Of a stretch of DNA of 56,656 nt, positions 8,145-16,067 are shown piece after piece (position 1 is the first letter of the stretch; each line of letters begins with the position of its first letter). Source of the stretch: a bacterium 210820-DFI.6.37. GTDB taxonomy: Bacteria; Bacillota; Clostridia; Peptostreptococcales; Anaerovoracaceae. The stretch covers positions 1-56,656 of the forward strand of contig JAJCKG010000016.1 in the NCBI GenBank assembly GCA_020558355.1, read 5' to 3'. The notes beneath the pieces were generated by a model that was given only the letters and a program-made list of their open reading frames with translations, had not been told where the DNA came from and made no database searches. Position numbers and translations under genes: made by a program.

Positions 8145-9786
8145 AGGACGAAGCGGGATCAAAGTCATGGCGGGGCTCATTGGAATGATAAAGCCGCTGC
8201 TGGGATTTATGTTTCTGGCGATCCTCATGGGCTGCGCGGGGAATCTGTGCGCGATTTTCATTCCGGTTATGGGCGGCTATGGGCTGCTTTCCGCCATGGG
8301 ACTTCCGCAGCTTTTTTCTTTGAAGCAGGCGGGAATTCTGCTGGTGGTCTTTGCCGCGGTACGGGCGTTTCTCCGTTATACAGAGCAGGCGTGCAACCAT
8401 TATATTGCTTTCAAGCTGCTGGCTCAGATCCGGCACAAGGTTTTTGCGGCGCTGCGAAGGCTGGCTCCCGCCAAGCTGGAGGGAAAAGAGCGGGGCAACC
8501 TGATATCTATGATTACCACTGATATTGAGCTGCTGGAGGTGTTTTACGCGCATACGCTTTCTCCCATTGCCATTGCGGTGATTACATCAATCTGCATGGT
8601 AGTCTATATCGCGCTGCTGGATCTCGCGTTAGGGGCGCTGGCTCTCTGCGCCTATCTGGTGGTGGGAGCGCTGATTCCTGTTATCAATGGGCGAATGGGG
8701 AGCAAGGCGGGCCAGGCGTACAGGGACGGCTTTGGACAGCTGAACACGGTGGTTCTGGACAATCTGCGGGGAATGGACGAGATCCTTCAGTATCATCAGG
8801 GGGAAAAACGAAAAGGTAAAATGGAGGAGCAGAACAAAAGGCTGGAACGGGCGCACCGGCGGCTCAAGGGGCTGGAAACCGGCCAGACGACCTTTACGGA
8901 TATTGCCATTATGTCCGCGGGCGGTGTCTGTCTGGTTATGGCCGCCCTGAAAGTGTCTTCGGGAAATCTGAGCTTTGCGGAAGGGTTTTTAGCCACCATC
9001 GCTATGATGAGCTCCTTTGGCCCTGTCGCGGCGCTTTCCAGTGTTTCCAATAACTTAAACCAGACCTTAGCCTGCGGCAACCGGGTTCTGGATCTGCTGG
9101 AGGAAGAGCCTTTAGTGGAAGAAATTACAGAAGGCGTTGACTTCCGCAATGGAGATATTAACGCGGAGAATCTGACCTTCTCTTATGGAAAGAGCCAGCG
9201 ACCTATCCTGTCAGATTTTACAGCGGAGCTTCCAAAGGGCAAAATTACAGGTATTCTGGGAAAAAGCGGCTGCGGAAAGTCTACCTTCCTAAAGCTTCTT
9301 ATGCGCTTTTTCCAGACGGATAAAGGGAGTATTTCTTATGGAGGAAGGGATCTGGAACGAATAAAGACCAGAGAGCTGAGAAAGCATATCGCCTATGTAG
9401 AACAGGATACCTTTCTGTTCCATGATACAATCGGAAACAATATAAAGGTTGGAAACCTGGACGCGACAGACGAGGAAGTAAAAGAAGCGGCACAAAAGGC
9501 GTCCCTCCATGATTTTGTTATGAAGCTTCCCCATGGCTATGATACCCTTTTAAGCGAGCTGGGCGATTCCCTTTCCGGCGGCGAGCGGCAGAGAATCGGT
9601 ATTGCGAGAGCTTTTCTGCATGATCCGGATATGATCTTTTTAGACGAGCCTACCAGCAACCTGGACAGCCTCAATGAAAGCGTGATTTTAAAATCCTTAA
9701 AAGAGGAAGCGGCGGAAAAGACGGTCGTTTTAGTATCTCACAGGAAGTCCACCATGGGAATTGCGCAGCAAGTGATCCGGATGTAA
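8125..9786 (+). CDS. ABC exporter half-transporter 2 (membrane plus ATPase)
   Basis: This is the second half-transporter, 553 residues from the GTG used here. A TTG at 8134 with AGGAG 8 nt upstream would give 550 residues and is equally likely. The membrane domain occupies about 1-310. The ATPase domain has Walker A GKSGCGKST, signature LSGGERQRIGIARAF and Walker B DMIFLDEPTSNLD. Both partners have intact ATPase motifs, so neither catalytic site looks degenerate. The gene overlaps its partner by 20 bp and is the last gene before a strong terminator. Confidence 0.85.
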   Translation: MKLLENKGRSGIKVMAGLIGMIKPLLGFMFLAILMGCAGNLCAIFIPVMGGYGLLSAMGLPQLFSLKQAGILLVVFAAVRAFLRYTEQACNHYIAFKLLAQIRHKVFAALRRLAPAKLEGKERGNLISMITTDIELLEVFYAHTLSPIAIAVITSICMVVYIALLDLALGALALCAYLVVGALIPVINGRMGSKAGQAYRDGFGQLNTVVLDNLRGMDEILQYHQGEKRKGKMEEQNKRLERAHRRLKGLETGQTTFTDIAIMSAGGVCLVMAALKVSSGNLSFAEGFLATIAMMSSFGPVAALSSVSNNLNQTLACGNRVLDLLEEEPLVEEITEGVDFRNGDINAENLTFSYGKSQRPILSDFTAELPKGKITGILGKSGCGKSTFLKLLMRFFQTDKGSISYGGRDLERIKTRELRKHIAYVEQDTFLFHDTIGNNIKVGNLDATDEEVKEAAQKASLHDFVMKLPHGYDTLLSELGDSLSGGERQRIGIARAFLHDPDMIFLDEPTSNLDSLNESVILKSLKEEAAEKTVVLVSHRKSTMGIAQQVIRM

Positions 9787-9789
9787 GAA

Positions 9790-9813
9790 AAAGGGCCCCA
9801 TGAGGGGCCCTTT
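9790..9813. terminator. Bidirectional terminator between the haem and first hydrogenase operons
   Basis: Ten-bp perfect arms AAAGGGCCCC / GGGGCCCTTT flank an ATGA loop. T-rich tails on both sides suit the two convergent operons. Confidence 0.85.
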
Positions 9814-9821
9814 CAAATAAA

Positions 9822-11564
9822 TTAGTCTTCATAATTCGGTCTTGCGTGGTAATGGGTGTGCAGCAGCTCGTGAGATTTAATGCCTCCGGCCATTCCCAGA
9901 TATTCCTTGTACAGCTTTTTAACCGCTGGGTTATTGTGGGATTTACGGATATACATAGCCCGGTCTTCTTTATAAAGTCCCTTGGCTCTTTCTTCCCGAA
10001 CATCGATCCAGTTTCGCACATCGGACAGCTGAAGAGGCTGGCCGCCGCCGTTGATGCAGCCGCCAGGGCAGGCCATGATCTCAACAAAGTGGAACTCTTC
10101 TCCCGCTTCGATGGCTTCCATCAACTTTCTCGCGTTGCCCAGACCATGGGCTACTGCCGCCCGGACCTTTAGATCCGCGATTTCAATGGTGGCGATCTTA
10201 ATGCCTTCCAGTCCGCGGACTTCCTCATATTCGAAGTTGTCGGCGGAAGAGTCGTTGAGAATGTCAGCAACCGTTCTCAGCGCGGCTTCCATAACGCCGC
10301 CTGTCGTACCGAAGATAACGCCGGCTCCGGACGCGTTGCCGAATGGGTTATCAAAGTCACTGTCTCCCAAATCAGGGAAGTCGATACCAACATCGTAGAT
10401 CATTTTACCCAATTCTCTGGTAGTCAGCACTAAATCCACATCAGGACGGCCATTTACCTTCATCTCAGGTCTTGTCGCCTCAAATTTCTTGGCTGTGCAA
10501 GGCATGATGGAGACAACAAAGATCTTGTCAGGATCGATGCCTTCCTTCTCAGCGTAGTAAGATTTCAGTACAGCGCCGAACATCTGATGCGGCGACTTGC
10601 AGCTGGACAGGTTATCCAGCATATTCGGGAAGTTATGCTCACAGAACTTGATCCAGCCAGGGGAGCAGGACGTAATGAGCGGAAGCTTTCCGCCGCCCCG
10701 GATCCGGTCGATCAGCTCAGCGCCTTCTTCCATGATGGTCAGGTCAGCGCCGGTATCAGTATCAAATACCTTGTCAAAGCCCAGCATACGAAGGGCAGTA
10801 ACCATTTTTCCCGTTACAGGAGAACCAATCGGCATTTCGAATTCTTCTCCCAGAGCGACTCTGACAGCGGGAGCGGTCTGAACCACAACGTATTTATCCG
10901 GATCGTAGATCGCTTCCCATACTTTATCGATGTCGCTCTTTTCATGAAGAGCGCCTACCGGACAATAGTTGATGCACTGTCCGCAGTTGACGCAAGGTGT
11001 GTCTGCCAGCGCCAGGTCAAACGGAGCGGCGATCTTTGTGTCAAAGCCTCTGTTTACCGCGTCGATAACACCTACGGTCTGGATGTTCTTGCAGGCGCTG
11101 ACGCATCTTCTGCACAGGATACATTTGTTAGGATCCCGGACGATGGAAACGCCAATATCCAGAGGCTGTTTTTTCTGTTCCCCATCAAAACGGACGGTTT
11201 CTACAGACAGCTTGTTTGCCAGAGACTGCAGCTCGCAGTCCATCCAGCTTCTTGTGCAGGTCTGACACATGGAGTTGTGGTTGGACAAGATCAGCTCCAG
11301 ATTGACTTTTCTTGCTTCCATAACCCGAGGTGTATGTGTGAACACTTCCATACCTTCCCTTACCGGATGTACGCAGGCAGCCTGCAGTGCCTTTGCGCCC
11401 TTTACTTCCACGATACACATACGGCAGCAGCCGACTTCGTTGACATCTTTTAAGAAGCAAAGGGTAGGGATAGTGATGTTTACTTCTTTCGCGGCCTCGA
11501 GAATGGTATAGTTCTCAGGCACATAAAGTTTGATACCATCTATGGTTATATTTACTTTATTCAT
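9822..11564 (-). CDS. hydA: [FeFe] hydrogenase catalytic subunit, HndD/HydA type (copy 1)
   Basis: This is the H2-forming subunit of a trimeric NAD(H)-linked, probably electron-bifurcating [FeFe] hydrogenase. The 580 residues show an N-terminal [2Fe-2S] domain (Cys pattern around 35-65), the His/Cys [4Fe-4S] site (HNSMCQTC about 95-102), two ferredoxin-type [4Fe-4S] motifs (CILCRRCVSAC and CVNCGQCINYC), then H-cluster motifs L1 TSCSPGW, L2 MPCTAKKFE and L3 ACPGGCINGGGQ. The second Cys of canonical TSCCP is Ser, which I recall as common in HndD-like enzymes. It is the last gene of hydC-hydB-hydA, 19 bp after hydB. The second operon encodes a very similar protein of identical length. Confidence 0.95.
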   Translation of the reverse strand: MNKVNITIDGIKLYVPENYTILEAAKEVNITIPTLCFLKDVNEVGCCRMCIVEVKGAKALQAACVHPVREGMEVFTHTPRVMEARKVNLELILSNHNSMCQTCTRSWMDCELQSLANKLSVETVRFDGEQKKQPLDIGVSIVRDPNKCILCRRCVSACKNIQTVGVIDAVNRGFDTKIAAPFDLALADTPCVNCGQCINYCPVGALHEKSDIDKVWEAIYDPDKYVVVQTAPAVRVALGEEFEMPIGSPVTGKMVTALRMLGFDKVFDTDTGADLTIMEEGAELIDRIRGGGKLPLITSCSPGWIKFCEHNFPNMLDNLSSCKSPHQMFGAVLKSYYAEKEGIDPDKIFVVSIMPCTAKKFEATRPEMKVNGRPDVDLVLTTRELGKMIYDVGIDFPDLGDSDFDNPFGNASGAGVIFGTTGGVMEAALRTVADILNDSSADNFEYEEVRGLEGIKIATIEIADLKVRAAVAHGLGNARKLMEAIEAGEEFHFVEIMACPGGCINGGGQPLQLSDVRNWIDVREERAKGLYKEDRAMYIRKSHNNPAVKKLYKEYLGMAGGIKSHELLHTHYHARPNYED

Positions 11565-11583
11565 GCTATGTTACGCTCCCTTC

Positions 11584-13470
11584 TTACGCATTCTTGAGGA
11601 TGGCCTTGAACGGACATTTTTCCATACAGAGTCCGCACTTGACGCACTTGTCCTGATCGATGGCAAACGGCGTATTCTTGTCTCCGGAAATACACTGGGT
11701 CGGACAGTTCTTTTTACAGATGCTGCAGCGTTTGCAGGCGTCCGTGTCAATGATGAACTTAACCATGGATTTACATACGCCGGCAGGACATTTTTTGTCC
11801 ACAACGTGAGCGATATACTCATCGCGGAAGTATTTCATAGTGGAAAGCACCGGGTTCGGAGCGGTCTGGCCCAGTCCGCACAGAGCGGCGTCCTTGATGT
11901 TCCTTGCCAGAATTTCCAGCTTGTCCAGATCCTCCATCGTGCCTTTACCTTCTGTAATCCTGGTTACGATTTCCAGCATTCTCTTTGTACCGATCCGGCA
12001 CGGCGGGCATTTTCCGCAGGATTCATCTACCGTGAATTCCAGGAAGAATCTTGCCAGGTCCACCATGCAGGTGTCCTCGTCCATAACGATCAGTCCGCCG
12101 GAACCCATCATAGAGCCCAGAGCGATCAGGGATTCATAATCGATAGGCGTATCCAGCTCAGAAGCGGGGATACATCCGCCGGAAGGACCGCCTGTCTGCG
12201 CGGCCTTAAAGGTTTTTCCGTTTGGAATGCCGCCGCCGATATCATAAACGATTTCCCGCAGCGTCGTACCCATGGGGATCTCTACAAGACCGGTGTTGTT
12301 GATCTTGCCGCCCACAGCGAATACCTTAGTACCCTTGGATTTTTCTGTACCGATATTGGCGAACCAGTCGGCCCCTTTCAGGATAATGACCGGAATATTC
12401 GCGTACGTTTCTACATTATTAAGGATCGTCGGCTGGCCGAAGAGACCTTTGACAGCAGGGAACGGAGGTCTCGGACGAGGCTCGCCCCGCTTTCCTTCAA
12501 CGGAAGTCATGAGGGCTGTTTCCTCCCCGCATACAAACGCTCCGGCTCCAAGACGGATCTCCAGATTAAAGTCAAAGCCCTTGCCGAAAATGTCCTTTCC
12601 AAGAAGGCCGTACTCCTTTGCCTGATTGATGGCAATAGAAAGACGCTCTACCGCGATAGGATATTCCGCCCGGACATAAACATAACCCTGGTTCGCGCCG
12701 ATCGCGTAGCCCGCAATGGCCATAGCCTCAATAACGGAATGGGGGTCGCCTTCCAGAACGGAACGGTCCATAAACGCGCCCGGGTCGCCTTCGTCCGCGT
12801 TACAGCATACATACTTCTGAGCTACCTGCTGAGAAGCGGCAAAGCTCCATTTTACGCCCGTAGGAAAGCCCGCGCCGCCCCGGCCCCGAAGCTGAGAGGC
12901 CTTGATCACATCGATTACATCTTCCGGCTCCATTTCTGTAATGACCTTTTCAAGGGCCAGATAACCGTCTCTGGCTATGTATTCATCGATACATTCCGGA
13001 TTGATGGCGCCGCAGTTTCGCAGTGCCACGCGCATCTGACGGGAGAAGAAGTCCACATCGTCCAGCGCGTTGGTGATCTCATCCGCGGTCTGATCGCCCG
13101 CCAGCAGCCGTTTTACCGGAATTCCCTTCTGTACATGGCTTTCAAAGATCTCGGAAACATCCTCCGGCTGTACCGTGGTGTACATGATGTGCTCCGGATA
13201 GAACATAACGATGGGACCCTCGGCGCAAAGCCCGAAGCATCCTGTTTTTACAACCTTGATCTCATCCTGCAGCTTGTTGATGCGGATCAGATCCTCCAGC
13301 TGTTCTATGATTTTCATGGAACTGGAAGAGGTACAGCCTGTTCCTCCGCAGACCATAATATGCATGCGGCCGCCTTCCTTGGTAGGCTCGGCGTCCTTAT
13401 TGACGCGGATTTGCATATCCGCCTGTTTCGCTTTTCTTATTTTATCAATATCTGCAATGCTTTTTATCAT
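11584..13470 (-). CDS. hydB: Hydrogenase NuoF-like flavoprotein subunit (copy 1)
   Basis: This FMN-containing subunit exchanges electrons with NAD(P)H and, in bifurcating enzymes, ferredoxin. The 628 residues comprise an N-terminal thioredoxin-like [2Fe-2S] domain (to about 125), the NuoF core with RGRGGAGFPTG and NADEGDPGAF for FMN/NAD, an SLBB region, the N3-type [4Fe-4S] motif ESCGKCPPCR, and two C-terminal ferredoxin [4Fe-4S] motifs (CKRCSICKKNC, CVKCGLCMEKC). I choose the ATG at 13470, which has AGGGGG 8 nt upstream and gives exactly the length of its paralogue. A GTG nine bases earlier is the alternative. It follows hydC by 12 bp. Confidence 0.93.
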   Translation of the reverse strand: MIKSIADIDKIRKAKQADMQIRVNKDAEPTKEGGRMHIMVCGGTGCTSSSSMKIIEQLEDLIRINKLQDEIKVVKTGCFGLCAEGPIVMFYPEHIMYTTVQPEDVSEIFESHVQKGIPVKRLLAGDQTADEITNALDDVDFFSRQMRVALRNCGAINPECIDEYIARDGYLALEKVITEMEPEDVIDVIKASQLRGRGGAGFPTGVKWSFAASQQVAQKYVCCNADEGDPGAFMDRSVLEGDPHSVIEAMAIAGYAIGANQGYVYVRAEYPIAVERLSIAINQAKEYGLLGKDIFGKGFDFNLEIRLGAGAFVCGEETALMTSVEGKRGEPRPRPPFPAVKGLFGQPTILNNVETYANIPVIILKGADWFANIGTEKSKGTKVFAVGGKINNTGLVEIPMGTTLREIVYDIGGGIPNGKTFKAAQTGGPSGGCIPASELDTPIDYESLIALGSMMGSGGLIVMDEDTCMVDLARFFLEFTVDESCGKCPPCRIGTKRMLEIVTRITEGKGTMEDLDKLEILARNIKDAALCGLGQTAPNPVLSTMKYFRDEYIAHVVDKKCPAGVCKSMVKFIIDTDACKRCSICKKNCPTQCISGDKNTPFAIDQDKCVKCGLCMEKCPFKAILKNA

Positions 13471-13482
13471 TTTGCGCACCCC

Positions 13483-13977
13483 CTATAATTCTTCATACTT
13501 ATCAAGAATGTCGTCTACATCATCTGGCGTCAGCTTACCGTAAACTTCATCATTGATGGTAACAACAGGGGCAAGGCCGCAGGCTCCGATACAGCGGCAC
13601 GCGTCCAGAGAAAATTTCCGGTCCTCTGTACATTCGCCTACATCGATGGACAGTCTGGTTCTGAATTTATCCAGAACTTCATTCGCGCCTTTAACATAGC
13701 ACGCGGTACCCATACATACGTTGATTTTGTACTTGCCTTTGGGGTTGATTGAAAACTGTGTGTAGAAGCTTACGACCCCATATACTTCTGCCAGAGGGAT
13801 TTCCAGCTGCTTCGCGATTTCGCGCTGGACCTCCAGCGGGAGATACCCGTAAACCTCCTGAGCCTCATGAAGCACCTGGATCAGCGAACCCCGCGTATCC
13901 TTGTACTTGGCAATAATCGATTGAAGCTCTTTTGCCTTTTCCTGTGATTCAGCACATACTGTGCATTTGTCAGTCAT
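13483..13977 (-). CDS. hydC: Hydrogenase NuoE-like [2Fe-2S] subunit (copy 1)
   Basis: This is the small thioredoxin-like [2Fe-2S] subunit of the trimeric hydrogenase. The 164 residues contain a helical N-terminal region (YKDTRGSLIQVLHEAQ..YGYLP, typical of NuoE) and the four cluster Cys in CMGTAC (about 97-102) and CRCIGACG (about 140). A Cys pair near the N-terminus (CTVC) is unusual for NuoE but conserved in position in the paralogue. It is the first gene of the operon, behind a clear sigma-A promoter and a large palindrome. GAAAGGAG precedes the ATG. Confidence 0.93.
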   Translation of the reverse strand: MTDKCTVCAESQEKAKELQSIIAKYKDTRGSLIQVLHEAQEVYGYLPLEVQREIAKQLEIPLAEVYGVVSFYTQFSINPKGKYKINVCMGTACYVKGANEVLDKFRTRLSIDVGECTEDRKFSLDACRCIGACGLAPVVTINDEVYGKLTPDDVDDILDKYEEL

Positions 13978-14023
13978 CGGAAACTCCTTTCATAACATCA
14001 ATAAAACAGATGAGTGTGCAAAT

Positions 14024-14052
14024 TTTTAAATATATTCTGAATATATTTAAAA
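14024..14052. promoter_or_regulatory. 29-bp palindrome, candidate operator of hydrogenase operon 1
   Basis: Perfect 14-bp arms TTTTAAATATATTC / GAATATATTTAAAA surround a single T. It lies just downstream of the predicted transcription start and 47 bp before the hydC start codon, a roadblock or repressor position. The second hydrogenase operon has no equivalent, so the two copies are probably regulated differently. The cognate protein is unknown. Confidence 0.65.
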
Positions 14053-14065
14053 CTCCTCGTTAAAA

Positions 14066-14094
14066 CAATAACATGCCTTGGCGTAAGAAGTCAA
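14066..14094 (-). promoter_or_regulatory. Sigma-A promoter of hydrogenase operon 1
   Basis: Reading leftward, TTGACT (14094-14089) is followed by 17 nt and TTATTG (14071-14066), with TG directly before the -10 hexamer. Confidence 0.6.
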
Positions 14095-14245
14095 TGTAAT
14101 TCGCAAAGGGCTTTAAAAGACAGCAAGATTGTCTAAAAAAGGGGAAAAAAGGAAGCAGAAATAGGATAAAAAAGAGATAATTTTGACAATTTTGCGTTAA
14201 CTTTAACAAACCAAATCAGAAAGAAGGGCGTGCGGGAGAGCAATA

Positions 14246-14275
14246 AAAAGCCGCGGCAGAGACGCCGCGGCTTTT
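14246..14275. terminator. Terminator of hydrogenase operon 2
   Basis: Twelve-bp arms AAAAGCCGCGGC / GCCGCGGCTTTT with a 6-nt loop lie about 30 bp beyond the stop of the second hydA. Symmetric A/T flanks allow function in either direction. Confidence 0.85.
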
Positions 14276-14307
14276 GGAGGTATATATTCTTAAAATGTGA
14301 ATTATAG

Positions 14308-16050
14308 TTAGTCTTCGTAGTTTTTACGAGGCGCGTAGTGGGTATGAAGCAGCTTGTGAGCCTGCTTGCCGCCCGCCATTCCCAGATACTCCTTGTACAG
14401 CTTTTTAATAGCCGGGTTGTTATGGGATTTCCGGATAAACATCTTCCGGTCTTCCTGATAAAGGGATTTGGCGCGTTCTGCTTTTACATCGACCCAGTTG
14501 CGGACATCGGACAGCTGAAGAGGCTGACCTCCGCCGTTGATGCAGCCGCCAGGGCAGGCCATAATTTCGACAAAGTGGAATTCTTCTCCGGCCTGAATGG
14601 CTTCCATCAGCTTTCTCGCGTTCCCCAGTCCGTGGGCAACCGCCGCCCGTACCTTCAGGTCCGCGATCTCGATGGTAGCGATCTTGATGCCTTCCAGTCC
14701 GCGGACTTCCTCATATTCAAAGTTGTCAGCGGAAGAGTCATTGAGAAGGTCGGCAACCGTTCTCAGCGCGGCTTCCATAACGCCGCCTGTCGTTCCAAAG
14801 ATAGCGCCCGCGCCGGAGGCTTCTCCAAACGGGTTGTCAAAGTCGCTGTCTCCCAGATCCGGGAAGTCGATGCCGACATCGTAAATCATCTTGCCCAGCT
14901 CTCTGGTAGTCAGAACAACGTCTACGTCAGGACGTCCGTCTACTTCCATTTCAGGACGTTTTGCCTCGAACTTTTTCGCGGTGCAAGGCATAACAGAGAC
15001 AACGAAAATATCATCCGGGTCAATGCCCTCCTTCTTCGCGTAATAGGTTTTCAGTACCGCTCCGAACATCTGGTGCGGGGATTTGCAGCTGGAAAGGTTG
15101 TCCAGCATATCCGGGAAGTTGTGCTCGCAGAACTTGATCCATCCAGGTGAACAGGATGTGATCAGAGGAAGCTTGCCGCCGCCCCGGATCCGGTCGATCA
15201 GCTCAGCGCCTTCCTCCATGATGGTCAGGTCAGCGCCTGTATCGGTATCAAAGACCTTGTCAAAGCCCAGCATACGAAGGGCAGTGACCATTTTTCCTGT
15301 TACCGGCTCGCCGATATTCATATAGAATTCTTCACCCAGAGCAACTCTTACAGCAGGAGCTGTCTGAACGACTACATGTTTATTAGGATCATAAATGGCT
15401 TCCCATACTTTGTCTTCGTCGCTCTTTTCGTGAAGGGCGGCAACCGGACATACGTTGATACACTGTCCGCAGTTGGTGCAAGGAGTTTCGTCCAGTCTCA
15501 GGCCGAAAGCGGAACCTACCACTGTATTAAAGCCGCGGTTCATTGTATCGATAACGCCTACTGTCTGGATATTCTTGCAGGCGCTGATACATCTTCTGCA
15601 CAGGATACATTTGTTCGGGTCCCGAACAATGGAAACACCGATATCCAGAGGCTGACGCTTTTTGTCTCCGGTAAAACGTACGGTGTCTACCGACAGCTTG
15701 TTTGCCAGAGTCTGCAGTTCGCAGTCCATCCAGCTTCTTGTACAGGTCTGACACATGGAATCGTGGTTGGAAAGGATCAGTTCCAGATTGACCTTTCTTG
15801 CTTCCATTACCTGAGGTGTGTGAGTGAAAACTTCCATACCCTCTCTTACAGGGTGTACGCAGGCAGCCTGCAGAGCCTTGGAGCCCTTCACCTCTACTAC
15901 ACACATACGGCAGCAGCCGATTTCGTTGATATCCTTCAGGAAGCACAGTGTAGGAATGGTGATATTCACTTCCTTGGCAGCCTGCAGGATGGTATAGTTT
16001 TCTGGTACATATAATTGAATACCATCTATTGTAATATGAACTTTGTTCAT
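14308..16050 (-). CDS. hydA: [FeFe] hydrogenase catalytic subunit, HndD/HydA type (copy 2)
   Basis: This is the paralogue of the catalytic subunit at 9822-11564, with the same 580-residue length and the same domain order: N-terminal [2Fe-2S], HDSMCQTC site, two ferredoxin motifs, L1 TSCSPGW, L2 MPCTAKKFE and L3 ACPGGCINGGGQ. Differences are scattered conservative substitutions, most frequent in the ferredoxin region and C-terminus. I choose the ATG at 16050 because AAAGGAGGAG lies just upstream; in-frame codons further upstream overlap the end of hydB. All metal ligands I can identify are intact, so both copies look functional. Confidence 0.95.
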   Translation of the reverse strand: MNKVHITIDGIQLYVPENYTILQAAKEVNITIPTLCFLKDINEIGCCRMCVVEVKGSKALQAACVHPVREGMEVFTHTPQVMEARKVNLELILSNHDSMCQTCTRSWMDCELQTLANKLSVDTVRFTGDKKRQPLDIGVSIVRDPNKCILCRRCISACKNIQTVGVIDTMNRGFNTVVGSAFGLRLDETPCTNCGQCINVCPVAALHEKSDEDKVWEAIYDPNKHVVVQTAPAVRVALGEEFYMNIGEPVTGKMVTALRMLGFDKVFDTDTGADLTIMEEGAELIDRIRGGGKLPLITSCSPGWIKFCEHNFPDMLDNLSSCKSPHQMFGAVLKTYYAKKEGIDPDDIFVVSVMPCTAKKFEAKRPEMEVDGRPDVDVVLTTRELGKMIYDVGIDFPDLGDSDFDNPFGEASGAGAIFGTTGGVMEAALRTVADLLNDSSADNFEYEEVRGLEGIKIATIEIADLKVRAAVAHGLGNARKLMEAIQAGEEFHFVEIMACPGGCINGGGQPLQLSDVRNWVDVKAERAKSLYQEDRKMFIRKSHNNPAIKKLYKEYLGMAGGKQAHKLLHTHYAPRKNYED

Positions 16051-16067
16051 GACTTTGCGCTCCTCCT

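Larger units (their letters stand above)
13978..14307. other. Intergenic region between the two hydrogenase operons
   Basis: It holds, from left to right, the leader, palindrome and promoter of the first operon (reading left), about 150 bp of AT-rich sequence in which I see no gene, and the terminator of the second operon. A TTAA-AG-TTAA element near 14195-14210 recalls a Rex site but has the wrong spacing. Confidence 0.6.

Noticed and set aside
11530..13488. 652-residue reading frame antisense to the first hydB
   Set aside because: It is the complement of a clearly conserved NuoF-like gene; low-complexity composition and no ribosome-binding site. Long antisense frames are common opposite GC-biased genes.
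14190..14210. Rex-like element TTGTTAA-AG-TTAAC in the hydrogenase intergenic region
   Set aside because: Rex sites need four bases between the TTAA halves; here there are two, and it lies upstream of the promoter rather than over it.
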